Shown: one piece after another, positions 52,166-60,425 of the stretch
Position numbering within the stretch: the first letter of the stretch is position 1
How the letters are laid out: each line of letters opens with the position of its first letter
Assembly (NCBI GenBank): GCA_051006995.1
Contig: JBPCSQ010000018.1
Span: 62,001 to 126,000 of the forward strand
Direction: 5' to 3'
DNA: 64,000 bases
Source: JAIQGF01 sp051006995
Lineage (GTDB): Bacteria > Acidobacteriota > Terriglobia > Terriglobales > Acidobacteriaceae
Translations under genes and position numbers: made by a program
The notes under the pieces: generated by a model
What the model saw: only the letters and a program-made list of their open reading frames with translations
What the model was told of the DNA's origin: nothing
The model's database searches: none

Positions 52166-54331
52166 ATGGAAGCTGAACAGCCGACCATCGAGCACCAGCA
52201 CGATAAGCTGCAGCACCTCGAACAGGAGGAGGCGCGGCTGTGGAGGCTGGCGCTTGGATTCGTGGCGCTGCTGGCTGTCGGGGTGGGAGCGACATCGTGG
52301 CAGAACCTGGCGACGATCCCGCAGCACCTGGAAGCGATTCCGGTCGGAACGATCATCCTAGGCCTGCTGTTCGCGGTCTATATGGCGACCCGGCGGCGCG
52401 AGATTGCGCACCTGCGGGGAGTGATGCGGGGCATCCAGCAGCGGGAGATGGCGCCGCCGAGCGAAGAACAGCTTACCAAGCTGCTGGCGACGCTCTCCAA
52501 TTCGCAACGGAGCTACCGCGAACTGATCGACAGCCTGGACGAGGTCGTAGTGGGAATTTCCCTGGACGGCACCATCCGGACAACGAACCATGCCTTCGTG
52601 CAGATGGTGGAGAGAAATTTCCCCGAGGTAGCGGGTCACAACCTGGAAGAATTCCTGGTTGAACCGACGCGCCACGACGCGGAGCGCCACCTGGCGAGGT
52701 TTCTGCACCGGCGGGAATGGTCGGGCATCGTGCTGGTGCAACTGAAGAACGAGCCAGGGCAGCGGTATTTCGATTGCGTGCTGCACCCGATCCTGAACGG
52801 CAGCGAGGTGGTCGGGATCAGCGTGCTGGCGCACGACGTGACGGCGGAACGGGAGCGTGAGGCGCGGTTCACGGAACTGTTCGAGACGCTGCAGGAAGGC
52901 GTGTACTTTACGACGCCGGAGGGCAGGCTGCTGGATTGCAACCTGGCGCTGGCGCGGATGCTGGGATATGAAAGCAAGGAAGAGCTGATGGGCGTGCCGG
53001 TGCCGAGTCTGTTCGTCAACGCCGCGGAGCGCGTGGAGCAGATTAAGCACCTGGAGCAGACGGCGGCGCTGCGCTGCTGCGAAGTACGGCTGCGGCGCAA
53101 AGACGGCGGGACCGTCATCTGCCTGGATACGTCGCGGGCCATCCTGGACGGCAAAGGGAAGGTGACGCGACTCCAAGGTGCGCTGTTCGACATTACCGAG
53201 CGGCGGAGAATGGAAGACCGGTTACAGCAGCAGGAGGAGTTCGGACGCCGGCTGATCGAGAGCTTCCCCGACCTAATCCTGGCGTTCGACCGGGAGGGGC
53301 GGTACACGTTCGTGAGCCCGAGGGTGCGGGACGTGCTGGGCTACGAACCGGAGGAGTTTGTCGGGCACAGCATGATCGCGGAGGAGACTCCGGTGGTGTC
53401 GCTGGAGCTGCAACAACTGTTCCGCGGACTGATTACCGGGCAGGAGACATTCCAGGCCACGGAGTACAACGCGCAGCACCGGGATGGGAGCTGGCGAACG
53501 CTGCGGGCCACGGCCAGCCCGCTGTTCGACGCGCAGGACAAGCTTACCGGAGTGGTGGCGTCGGTGCGGGACGTGACGACGGTGAAGCAGATGGAGCAGC
53601 AACTGATCCAGACCGAGCGGCTGGCGGCGATGGGACAGATGATTGACGGGTTCGCACACGAGCTGAACAATCCGCTGACGGCCATCCTGGGCGCGGTGGA
53701 GTTGCTGGAGACAGCGGCGCCGGAGCAAGCGGTGGGCCGCAAGTTCGAGCTGCTGAAACAGCAGGCCAGGCGGGCGGCGGAGGTGGTGCAGAACCTGTTG
53801 TTTTTCGCGCGTCCGCCAGCGCCGGGCAAAGCGCCGCTGAACGTCAGTGACATGGTGCAGAAATCGCTGCAACTGCACGAGCATTCGCTCAAGATCAACA
53901 ACATCACGGTGGACTTCATCGGCGATCCGTCGCTGCCGAACGTAGTGGGGGACCCGCACCAACTGATGCAGGTATTCCTGAACCTGATCATCAACGCGGA
54001 GCAGGCGATTCGCGAAATCCGTCCGCGCGGGACGCTGCGCATCCGGCTGGGCCGCGGCGGCGAGGGCGTGTGGGTAAGTTTCCACGACGACGGACCCGGC
54101 ATCCGCCCGGAGGCACTGCCGAAAATTTTCGATCCGTTTTTCACCACCAAGCGACCAGGGCGAGGACAAGGGCTGGGGTTGAGCGTGGCGCTGGCCATCC
54201 TGAAGAAATATGACGGCACGATTGAAGCGACACCGGGCCCCGGCGGCGGGTCAGTGTTCACGGTGAAGCTGCCGGTAATGAAGAAGCCGGCGAAGACATC
54301 GAAAGAAGCAGCCGTGGCAGCGGGGGATTAG
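52166..54331 (+). CDS. Membrane-bound PAS sensor histidine kinase
   Basis: The 721-residue protein has two transmembrane helices (LALGFVALLAVGVGATSW and IPVGTIILGLLFAVYMA), a coiled linker and three PAS domains (about 115-235, 240-355, 370-490). The dimerisation box with the phospho-His is FAHELNNPLTAILG. The ATPase has NLIINAEQAI, DDGPGI, FDPFFTTK and GQGLGLS. No response regulator is adjacent. ATG at 52166 is taken; an in-frame GTG lies at 52154. Confidence 0.92.
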   Translation: MEAEQPTIEHQHDKLQHLEQEEARLWRLALGFVALLAVGVGATSWQNLATIPQHLEAIPVGTIILGLLFAVYMATRRREIAHLRGVMRGIQQREMAPPSEEQLTKLLATLSNSQRSYRELIDSLDEVVVGISLDGTIRTTNHAFVQMVERNFPEVAGHNLEEFLVEPTRHDAERHLARFLHRREWSGIVLVQLKNEPGQRYFDCVLHPILNGSEVVGISVLAHDVTAEREREARFTELFETLQEGVYFTTPEGRLLDCNLALARMLGYESKEELMGVPVPSLFVNAAERVEQIKHLEQTAALRCCEVRLRRKDGGTVICLDTSRAILDGKGKVTRLQGALFDITERRRMEDRLQQQEEFGRRLIESFPDLILAFDREGRYTFVSPRVRDVLGYEPEEFVGHSMIAEETPVVSLELQQLFRGLITGQETFQATEYNAQHRDGSWRTLRATASPLFDAQDKLTGVVASVRDVTTVKQMEQQLIQTERLAAMGQMIDGFAHELNNPLTAILGAVELLETAAPEQAVGRKFELLKQQARRAAEVVQNLLFFARPPAPGKAPLNVSDMVQKSLQLHEHSLKINNITVDFIGDPSLPNVVGDPHQLMQVFLNLIINAEQAIREIRPRGTLRIRLGRGGEGVWVSFHDDGPGIRPEALPKIFDPFFTTKRPGRGQGLGLSVALAILKKYDGTIEATPGPGGGSVFTVKLPVMKKPAKTSKEAAVAAGD

Positions 54332-54734
54332 CCAGGAGTGAGTAGCTAGGCGTTAGGAGTTAGTGGAAGAAGTCGGCCGCTGATTGGCGCAGATGAACAG
54401 GGACCAAGCAGGAGTAAGTAGTTAGGCGTTAGGAGTTAGCGGCGCGTCCTCCCTCAGGATGACAATGCGTTAAGGAAGAAGTTCAGCCCCCACAGGGAGG
54501 GCGCTCCAGGGCACGCTTTTCCAGCCGGCCCAACCCCATTCCGCTATATCATTCCCGCAATGTGGGAGCCAGACTCGGTGATTCGGCCGGGTCCCAAATG
54601 TGAAATCCTCGTCGCTTTTGTGGGGGCGAACGCGCTCCAGCACACCCGAGGGCCCGCGTGCCACACGACGGCAAAGATTCAGGCGCTTACGCCGGTAGCT
54701 GGGCATCTGATGCGCAACCGGCAACAAGGAAGGC
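54332..54734. other. 403-nt gap with duplicated micro-repeat
   Basis: CTAGGCGTTAGGAGTTAG at about 54347-54364 recurs as TTAGGCGTTAGGAGTTAG at about 54421-54438, with a shared AGGAGTGAGTAG/AGGAGTAAGTAG prefix. A CGTCC...CTCAGGATGACA repeat fragment follows (54447-54463). No gene was recognised. Confidence 0.6.
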
Positions 54735-57725
54735 ATGACCATGATCGGGCAGACAGTTTCGCACTACCGCATTCTGCAGAAGCTGGGCGGCGGCGGCATG
54801 GGTGTGGTGTACGAAGCGGAAGACACCCGGTTGGGACGCAAGGTGGCACTCAAGTTTCTGCCGGAAGAGTTGGAGAAAGACCCGCAGGCATTGGAACGGT
54901 TCCAACGGGAGGCCCGGTCAGCCTCAGCGCTGAATCACCCCAACATCTGCACGATTCACGACATTGATGAGCATGAGGGCCGGCATTTCCTGGTGATGGA
55001 ATTGCTGGAAGGGTCGACTCTGAAACACCGGATTGAAGGGTCGGCGCTCCCGCTGGATCAACTGCTGGACTTGAGCACGCAGATTGCGGACGCGCTGGAT
55101 GCGGCGCACGCCAGCGGCATCCTGCACCGCGACATCAAGCCAGCGAATCTTTTCGTGACCAAACGGCGGCAGGCGAAAGTGCTGGATTTCGGCCTGGCCA
55201 AGGCCATGCCGGCCAGAGGCGTGCAGCCATCTGCGGCAACGGCGATGACGGCGAATGAAGACCACCTGACGAGCCCCGGCAGCACAGTGGGCACGGTAGC
55301 GTACATGTCACCGGAGCAGGCGCGGGGCGAAGAATTGGACGCGCGCAGCGATCTTTTCTCGTTTGGCGCCGTGCTGTACGAGATGGCGACAGGGCGGCAG
55401 CCGTTCACGGGTAATACCTCGGCGGTGATCTTCGACGCTATCCTGAACCGCGCGCCGGTGGCGCCGGTACGCTTGAATCCCGATTTGCCCGCGGACCTGG
55501 AACGAATCATCAATACGGCGTTGGAGAAGGACGTTGAGTTGCGGTACCAAAGTGCCGCCAACATTCGCGCCGATCTGAAGCGGCTGAAGCGGGAGATTGA
55601 TTCCGGCAAAACGCCGACCGCGCCGAGGCCTGCAGCAGCGGCGGCATCGCCCCCTGCCGACGTTGTGCCTTCTGCCGCGGTGGTTGCTATTCCGATATCG
55701 GGCGGGACGGCGGTGGCAAGCACCAGCGGGTCAGGGGTGGCAGCGGCGCAGAGCTCAGGATCGCAGCCGGCGGCGTCGAGTTCCAGCGTCGTGACCGCGA
55801 CCGTGGAGCCCAAGCGTCGCAATGCCAAACTGTATGCCGTGGTCGCCGCGGCGGTAGTGATTGCGGCGGTGGGCGGATTCCTGGCGTACTCGCGGCGGGC
55901 GCACGCGATCACGGAGAAGGATTCCATCCTCGTAGCGGACTTCGTCAACACCACGGGCGATGCGGTGTTCGACGGCACTCTGCGAAAGGCGCTGGCCGTG
56001 GACTTGGAGCAGTCTCCATTTCTCAGCGTGGTGCCGGACCAGCGGGTACGGCAGGCATTGAAGTTCATGGGGCGCTCGCCAGAGGAGCGGGTGACGAATG
56101 AGATCGGACGCGAAATCTGCCAGCGGAACGGGATCAAGGCGATGCTGAGCGGGTCGGTGGCGGCGATCGGCAGCCAGTACGTGGTGACACTTACGGCGTT
56201 GAACGGGATCAGCGGCGACACGCTGGCGGAAACGCAGCAGCAGGCGACGAGTAAAGAACAGGTGCTGGGCGCGCTGGACAAAGCAGTCACAGCACTGCGC
56301 GGAAAGCTGGGCGAGTCGCTGGCATCGGTGCAGAAATTCGATAAGCCGCTGGAGCAGGCGACGACATCGTCGCTGGAAGCGTTAAAGGCGTACACGCTGG
56401 GAGAGGAGCAGCACGGGCCGAAGGGCAACGATGCGGCGTCGATTCCCTTTTACCAGCGCGCGGTGGAGCTGGACCCGAACTTCGCCCTGGCCTATGCGCG
56501 CCTGGCGACCGTATACAACAACCTGGGCGAATCGGAAAAATCGGAGCAGTACCGGAAGAAGGCTTTCGATTTGCGCAACCGGGCCAGCGAGCGAGAGCGG
56601 CTGTACATCGAAGCGCATTACTACGACGACAGTGGGCAGGCAGAAAAAGGGATTGCCAGCTACGAACTGTATGCGCAGACGTATCCGCGTGACCCCATCC
56701 CGCGAACCAATCTGGCAGTGGAATACGACGTGCGCGGAGATTTTGAAAAAGCGCTGCCGTACGGGCTGCGCGCCATTGAACTCGATCCCGACAATGCCTT
56801 CGGCTACGCAGCCGCAGCCGGCGCCTACCAGGCAATGGGCCGGGTGGAGGAAGCGAAAACGTTGTTGAACAAGGAAGTGCAGCGGAACGTCGGCGGTTAC
56901 GGAGTTCACGCACAGCTTGCCAGTATCGCTCTGGCGCAAGGCGATACCGCCACGCAACAGCGCGAGGAATCGCTGGCACGCAAGAGCCCGGTGGACAATG
57001 CGCAGCTGACGTTCAATCACGGCGGGGGAGTCGCGATGCAGCACGGACAGCTGAGGCGCGCCCGGGAATTGGCAAAGCAGGTTGCCGACATGGATGTCCG
57101 CAACAATTTGAAGGAAATCGCGGCTTGGCGCCTGGCGATTGAAGGACGATGGCAGGCGGAGTTCGGATTGAAAGCCGAAGGGCGCGATGGCGCCGTGGCC
57201 GGGCTGGCGCTTTCCACCGGCGAGGCACCAACAGAGGAGGCGGCTGGCTCCCTGGCCGTGGCGGGGGACGAGAGCCGGGCGCAAGCGCTGATCTCGGAAC
57301 TGGTGAAGAAACGGCCCGACGATCAATGGGTGCAACGGGTGTACGCGCCTTGGGTGCGCGCCATCATCGCGTTGAATCACGGCGATGGCGCCAAGGCAAT
57401 CGAACTACTGCAGCCCGCGACGCCGTACCGGCCCGGCTTGTGGACACTCGATGTTGTGTACACGCGAGGGCGCGCCTACCTGGCGGCGGGACAGGCCAAA
57501 GAAGCCGCAGAGCAGTTCCAGAGCATTCTCGCGATTCGCATGCTGGTGCCGGCAGCACCAGAGATGGTCCTGGCGCAAGTCGGGTTGGCGCGGGCTTACG
57601 CAGCGATGGGAGAGAAGGACAAGGCACGCACCGCGTATCAGGACGTGCTGGCGATGTGGAAGGATGCGGACGCGGGCGTGCCTCTGATCGAGCAGGTAAA
57701 GGCGGAGTACGGGAAGCTGCAGTAG
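54735..57725 (+). CDS. Ser/Thr protein kinase with TPR sensor tail
   Basis: The 996-residue protein has an N-terminal kinase domain (residues about 10-290) with GGGGMGVVYEAED, VALKFL, HRDIKPANLF, DFGLAK and APE-like MSPEQARGEELDARSD. An Ala/Pro/Ser linker, one transmembrane helix (YAVVAAAVVIAAVGGFLAY, about 370-388) and an extracytoplasmic part follow, with a FlgO-like segment (ILVADFVNTTGDAVFDGTLRKAL) and TPR repeats to the end. This architecture is very common in Acidobacteriota. AAGGAAGG precedes the ATG. Confidence 0.92.
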   Translation: MTMIGQTVSHYRILQKLGGGGMGVVYEAEDTRLGRKVALKFLPEELEKDPQALERFQREARSASALNHPNICTIHDIDEHEGRHFLVMELLEGSTLKHRIEGSALPLDQLLDLSTQIADALDAAHASGILHRDIKPANLFVTKRRQAKVLDFGLAKAMPARGVQPSAATAMTANEDHLTSPGSTVGTVAYMSPEQARGEELDARSDLFSFGAVLYEMATGRQPFTGNTSAVIFDAILNRAPVAPVRLNPDLPADLERIINTALEKDVELRYQSAANIRADLKRLKREIDSGKTPTAPRPAAAAASPPADVVPSAAVVAIPISGGTAVASTSGSGVAAAQSSGSQPAASSSSVVTATVEPKRRNAKLYAVVAAAVVIAAVGGFLAYSRRAHAITEKDSILVADFVNTTGDAVFDGTLRKALAVDLEQSPFLSVVPDQRVRQALKFMGRSPEERVTNEIGREICQRNGIKAMLSGSVAAIGSQYVVTLTALNGISGDTLAETQQQATSKEQVLGALDKAVTALRGKLGESLASVQKFDKPLEQATTSSLEALKAYTLGEEQHGPKGNDAASIPFYQRAVELDPNFALAYARLATVYNNLGESEKSEQYRKKAFDLRNRASERERLYIEAHYYDDSGQAEKGIASYELYAQTYPRDPIPRTNLAVEYDVRGDFEKALPYGLRAIELDPDNAFGYAAAAGAYQAMGRVEEAKTLLNKEVQRNVGGYGVHAQLASIALAQGDTATQQREESLARKSPVDNAQLTFNHGGGVAMQHGQLRRARELAKQVADMDVRNNLKEIAAWRLAIEGRWQAEFGLKAEGRDGAVAGLALSTGEAPTEEAAGSLAVAGDESRAQALISELVKKRPDDQWVQRVYAPWVRAIIALNHGDGAKAIELLQPATPYRPGLWTLDVVYTRGRAYLAAGQAKEAAEQFQSILAIRMLVPAAPEMVLAQVGLARAYAAMGEKDKARTAYQDVLAMWKDADAGVPLIEQVKAEYGKLQ

Positions 57726-57830
57726 GCGGTTTCTGTTTGTGCTCCTGTCGCAGGAAAGACCAGCTCTCGAGCAAAACAGATATCTACACAGAAACGCCTT
57801 TCGACAGCGGGCGCGAAACTCCTAACCGCA

Positions 57831-57913
57831 GGGGTCCCTTCGACTGCGGACGCACCTTGCACGCGCCAAAAGCGGGCGCGAGCTTCGCGGCGCGTCCTTC
57901 GCTCAGGATGACA
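57831..57913 (-). repeat. Reverse copy of the TCATCCTGAGCG repeat
   Basis: CCCTTCGACTGCGGACGCAC is followed by a GCGCG-rich palindromic centre and CGTCCTTCGCTCAGGATGACA, matching the element at 48490-48576 in ends but not in the centre. Confidence 0.75.
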
Positions 57914-57965
57914 ACGCGTTAAGGAATACTTCAGCGCTCGACGGCGAGCGCGCTCCAGCACCGGC

Positions 57966-59159
57966 TCAGCGCTCGATGGCGACGCCGACGGCGTTGCCGC
58001 CGCCGAGGCAAAGGGCGGCGATTCCCTTCTTCACGTCGCGGCGGATCATCTCGTACAACAGAGTGACCAGGATGCGCGCGCCAGTTGCGCCGATGGGGTG
58101 GCCGAGCGCGACCGCGCCGCCGTTGACGTTGACTTTGTCGAGATTCAGGCCGAGCTCGCGGGTGACGGCAATCGCGGCGACGGAGAAGGCTTCGTTGATT
58201 TCGTAGAGGTCTACCTCGTCCTTGCTCCAGCCAGTCTTCTTCCAGAGCTGGCGGACGGCATCCACGGGCGCCATCATGACCCAGGCAGGATCGACGCCGC
58301 TGGTAGCCTGGGCGACGATGCGCGCCATGGGCTTGGCGCCGAGGCGCTCGGCGGTGCGCCGGCTTGTGACAACCACGGCGGCGGCACCGTCGTTCACGCC
58401 GGGGGCGTTGCCGGCAGTGACGGTGCCGTCTTTCTTAAACGCGGGCTTGAGCTTGCGGAGAGCTTCCGCGCTGGTATCCTCGCGCGGGCCCTCGTCTTTG
58501 TCGAAGAGAACGGTCTCGCCCTTCTTCTTGCCAGGGACTTCCACGGGAATGATCTGCGACTTGAGGCGGCACTCCTTCTGGGCGGCGATGGCCCGATGAT
58601 GGGAGTTGACCGCGAACTCGTCCTGCTCGTCGCGAGTGATCTTGTATTTCTCGGCGACGTTCTCGCCCGTGTTGCCCATGTGGTAGTCGTTGTAAACGTC
58701 CCAGAGGCCGTCGTGGACAACGGAATCCACGATGGTGGCGTTGCCCAGGCGATAGCCCTTGCGCGCCTGCGGCAGCAGGTAGGGAGCGTTGCTCATGGAT
58801 TCCATGCCGCCGGCGACGACGATGTCGCTGTTGCCGGTCTGGATGGCCTGGGCGGCGAGCGCAACCGACTTGAGTCCGGAACCGCAGACCTTGTTGATGG
58901 TCATGGCGCCGATTTGCGGCGGCAGGCCGGCACCGAGCGCGGCCTGGCGAGCAGGATTCTGTCCGAGACCGGCCTGCACCACATTGCCCATGATGCATTC
59001 GTTGATCTGGTTGAGGTCGCTGATGCCGGCGCGCTTGACGGCCTCGCGCACGGCGATGGCGCCGAGTTGGGGAGCAGAAATTTCCGACAACGAGCCCTGA
59101 AACTTTCCGATCGGGGTGCGAACTCCGGAAATAATGACGACATCGTCAGCGGTGGGCAT
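57966..59159 (-). CDS. Acetyl-CoA C-acetyltransferase (thiolase)
   Basis: The 397-residue thiolase has the nucleophile C92 in INKVCGSGLKS, EINEAFSVAA, the catalytic His in GHPIGATGAR and the second Cys in CLGGGNAVG. It condenses two acetyl-CoA or cleaves acetoacetyl-CoA. No other beta-oxidation gene is adjacent. AGGAG precedes the ATG. Confidence 0.93.
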   Translation of the reverse strand: MPTADDVVIISGVRTPIGKFQGSLSEISAPQLGAIAVREAVKRAGISDLNQINECIMGNVVQAGLGQNPARQAALGAGLPPQIGAMTINKVCGSGLKSVALAAQAIQTGNSDIVVAGGMESMSNAPYLLPQARKGYRLGNATIVDSVVHDGLWDVYNDYHMGNTGENVAEKYKITRDEQDEFAVNSHHRAIAAQKECRLKSQIIPVEVPGKKKGETVLFDKDEGPREDTSAEALRKLKPAFKKDGTVTAGNAPGVNDGAAAVVVTSRRTAERLGAKPMARIVAQATSGVDPAWVMMAPVDAVRQLWKKTGWSKDEVDLYEINEAFSVAAIAVTRELGLNLDKVNVNGGAVALGHPIGATGARILVTLLYEMIRRDVKKGIAALCLGGGNAVGVAIER

Positions 59160-59310
59160 AAGTGCGCTCCTGCGTGGAATTCAAAACTCTCCATTATAAG
59201 ATGGTGGCCGAAGTCGCAACAGAAATTCCCTGCCCTGAGAGCGCGGTCGCTTCGAGGTTCCAGCTCAGGCGACAATGGCCGGGCAACGGCAATCATGAGG
59301 AAAAGCCAGC

Positions 59311-60057
59311 GTGTCTACTGATCCGACGATTTCGACAGAGCAAGCGCCAGCCAAGCCGGCTGCAGCATGGCAAGCGGTGGCGCCGATGTGGCACACGATC
59401 CTGTTCGTCGCGATCGTGTTTTTCTTTGCGGGGGCTTCGGCGAAGTCGCAGGCGGAGATGATCGCGCGACACGGGCGGATGTCGACCTACCTGATCACCA
59501 TGGCGTGGGAGTGGCTGCTGACGCTGTACGTACTGTGGGGAGCGAGCAGGCGGAAGGTCACCCTGCGGGAGATCACCGGCGGGCGATGGAGTTCACCGGA
59601 GGACGTGCTGCTGGACCTGGCGACGGCGCTCGGGTTTTGGCTGGTCGCGGCCAGTGTGCTGGTGGCGCTTTCGTACGCACTGGGATTGACGACGGCCGGA
59701 AGCCTGGACCAGGCGAAGAAGACGCTGGATCCGCTAATCCCGCGAACCCGTGAAGAAGTGGAGGCATGGGTGGCGCTAAGCGCGACGGCGGGATTCTGCG
59801 AAGAGCTGATCTTCCGCGGCTATCTGCAAAAACAATTTCGAGCGGCGACAGGCAGCACGCTGATCGCGATCGTGCTGCAGGCGGTGGTGTTCGGCTGCGC
59901 GCACGCGTACCAGGGAACGCGCGGAATGGTGCTGACGGGCTCGTACGGAGCGATGTTCGGAATCCTGGCAGCGTGGCGCAAGAGCCTGCGGCCGGGCATG
60001 CTGGCGCACGCTGCGCAAGACACGTTCAGCGGGCTGGCGTTCCGGTTTATCAAGTGA
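59311..60057 (+). CDS. CPBP family intramembrane glutamic endopeptidase
   Basis: The 248-residue polytopic protein has the CPBP (Abi/Rce1) motifs CEELIFRGYLQ (EExxxR), FGCAHAYQG (FxxxH) and LAHAAQDTF. Such proteases act on prenylated proteins or bacteriocin-related substrates; the target here is unknown. GTG start at 59311 with AGGAA about 10 nt upstream. Confidence 0.85.
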   Translation: MSTDPTISTEQAPAKPAAAWQAVAPMWHTILFVAIVFFFAGASAKSQAEMIARHGRMSTYLITMAWEWLLTLYVLWGASRRKVTLREITGGRWSSPEDVLLDLATALGFWLVAASVLVALSYALGLTTAGSLDQAKKTLDPLIPRTREEVEAWVALSATAGFCEELIFRGYLQKQFRAATGSTLIAIVLQAVVFGCAHAYQGTRGMVLTGSYGAMFGILAAWRKSLRPGMLAHAAQDTFSGLAFRFIK

Positions 60058-60147
60058 AGGCGAGCGTAAAATCGAAAAACATGTTCGGCGAGACGCGCGA
60101 GCGGCGCGTGCGAGGGTTGTAGCACCTTGGTTCCATGGATTTTTTTC

Positions 60148-60178
60148 TTGACTTCGTTTTTGAATGACTCTATACAAT
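60148..60178 (+). promoter_or_regulatory. Strong sigma70-type promoter
   Basis: TTGACT (60148-60153), a 17-nt spacer and TATACA (60171-60176, with TACAAT overlapping) lie upstream of the tiny gene. This is the best promoter match seen in the window. Confidence 0.7.
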
Positions 60179-60237
60179 CAAACAATTGCAACTGAACAAC
60201 GTTGCGAATCCATGAAGATGGAAGGGAGAATAGATTC

Positions 60238-60291
60238 ATGGCAACGAAAAAGGGTGGTTCGAAGAAAAAGAAAGCCGCGAAGAAGCACTAA
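60238..60291 (+). CDS. 17-residue lysine-rich peptide
   Basis: The frame encodes MATKKGGSKKKKAAKKH, with 9 Lys in 17 residues. GGGAG lies 9 nt before the ATG, a strong promoter lies upstream and a rho-independent terminator starts 22 nt after the stop, so the whole transcription unit is about 160 nt. A second overlapping frame from 60212 is Arg-rich but runs into the terminator. The peptide could bind nucleic acid, or the RNA itself may be the product. Confidence 0.6.
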   Translation: MATKKGGSKKKKAAKKH

Positions 60292-60313
60292 GCAACAATT
60301 CTTCGCACGAATG

Positions 60314-60343
60314 GGGGACGCGAGAAGCGTCCCCTGATTTTTT
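60314..60343 (+). terminator. Rho-independent terminator of the tiny gene
   Basis: GGGGACGC-GAGAA-GCGTCCCC forms an 8-bp GC stem followed by TGATTTTTT. Confidence 0.88.
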
Positions 60344-60425
60344 GTGCGCGTAAGTTTTGACAAGAGCAGATTCCTCGCGGGGCCGGTAGTTAGGAGTGAG
60401 CGAGACCGAAGGGCGGCAGATGCCG

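Noticed and set aside
14094..54441. Micro-repeat tracts as CRISPR arrays.
   Set aside because: Words are 8-14 nt, imperfect, with no regular unique spacers and no cas genes in the window.
60212..60337. Arg-rich 41-codon frame overlapping the 17-codon gene.
   Set aside because: It runs through the terminator hairpin, and the GGGAG site is placed for the shorter frame.
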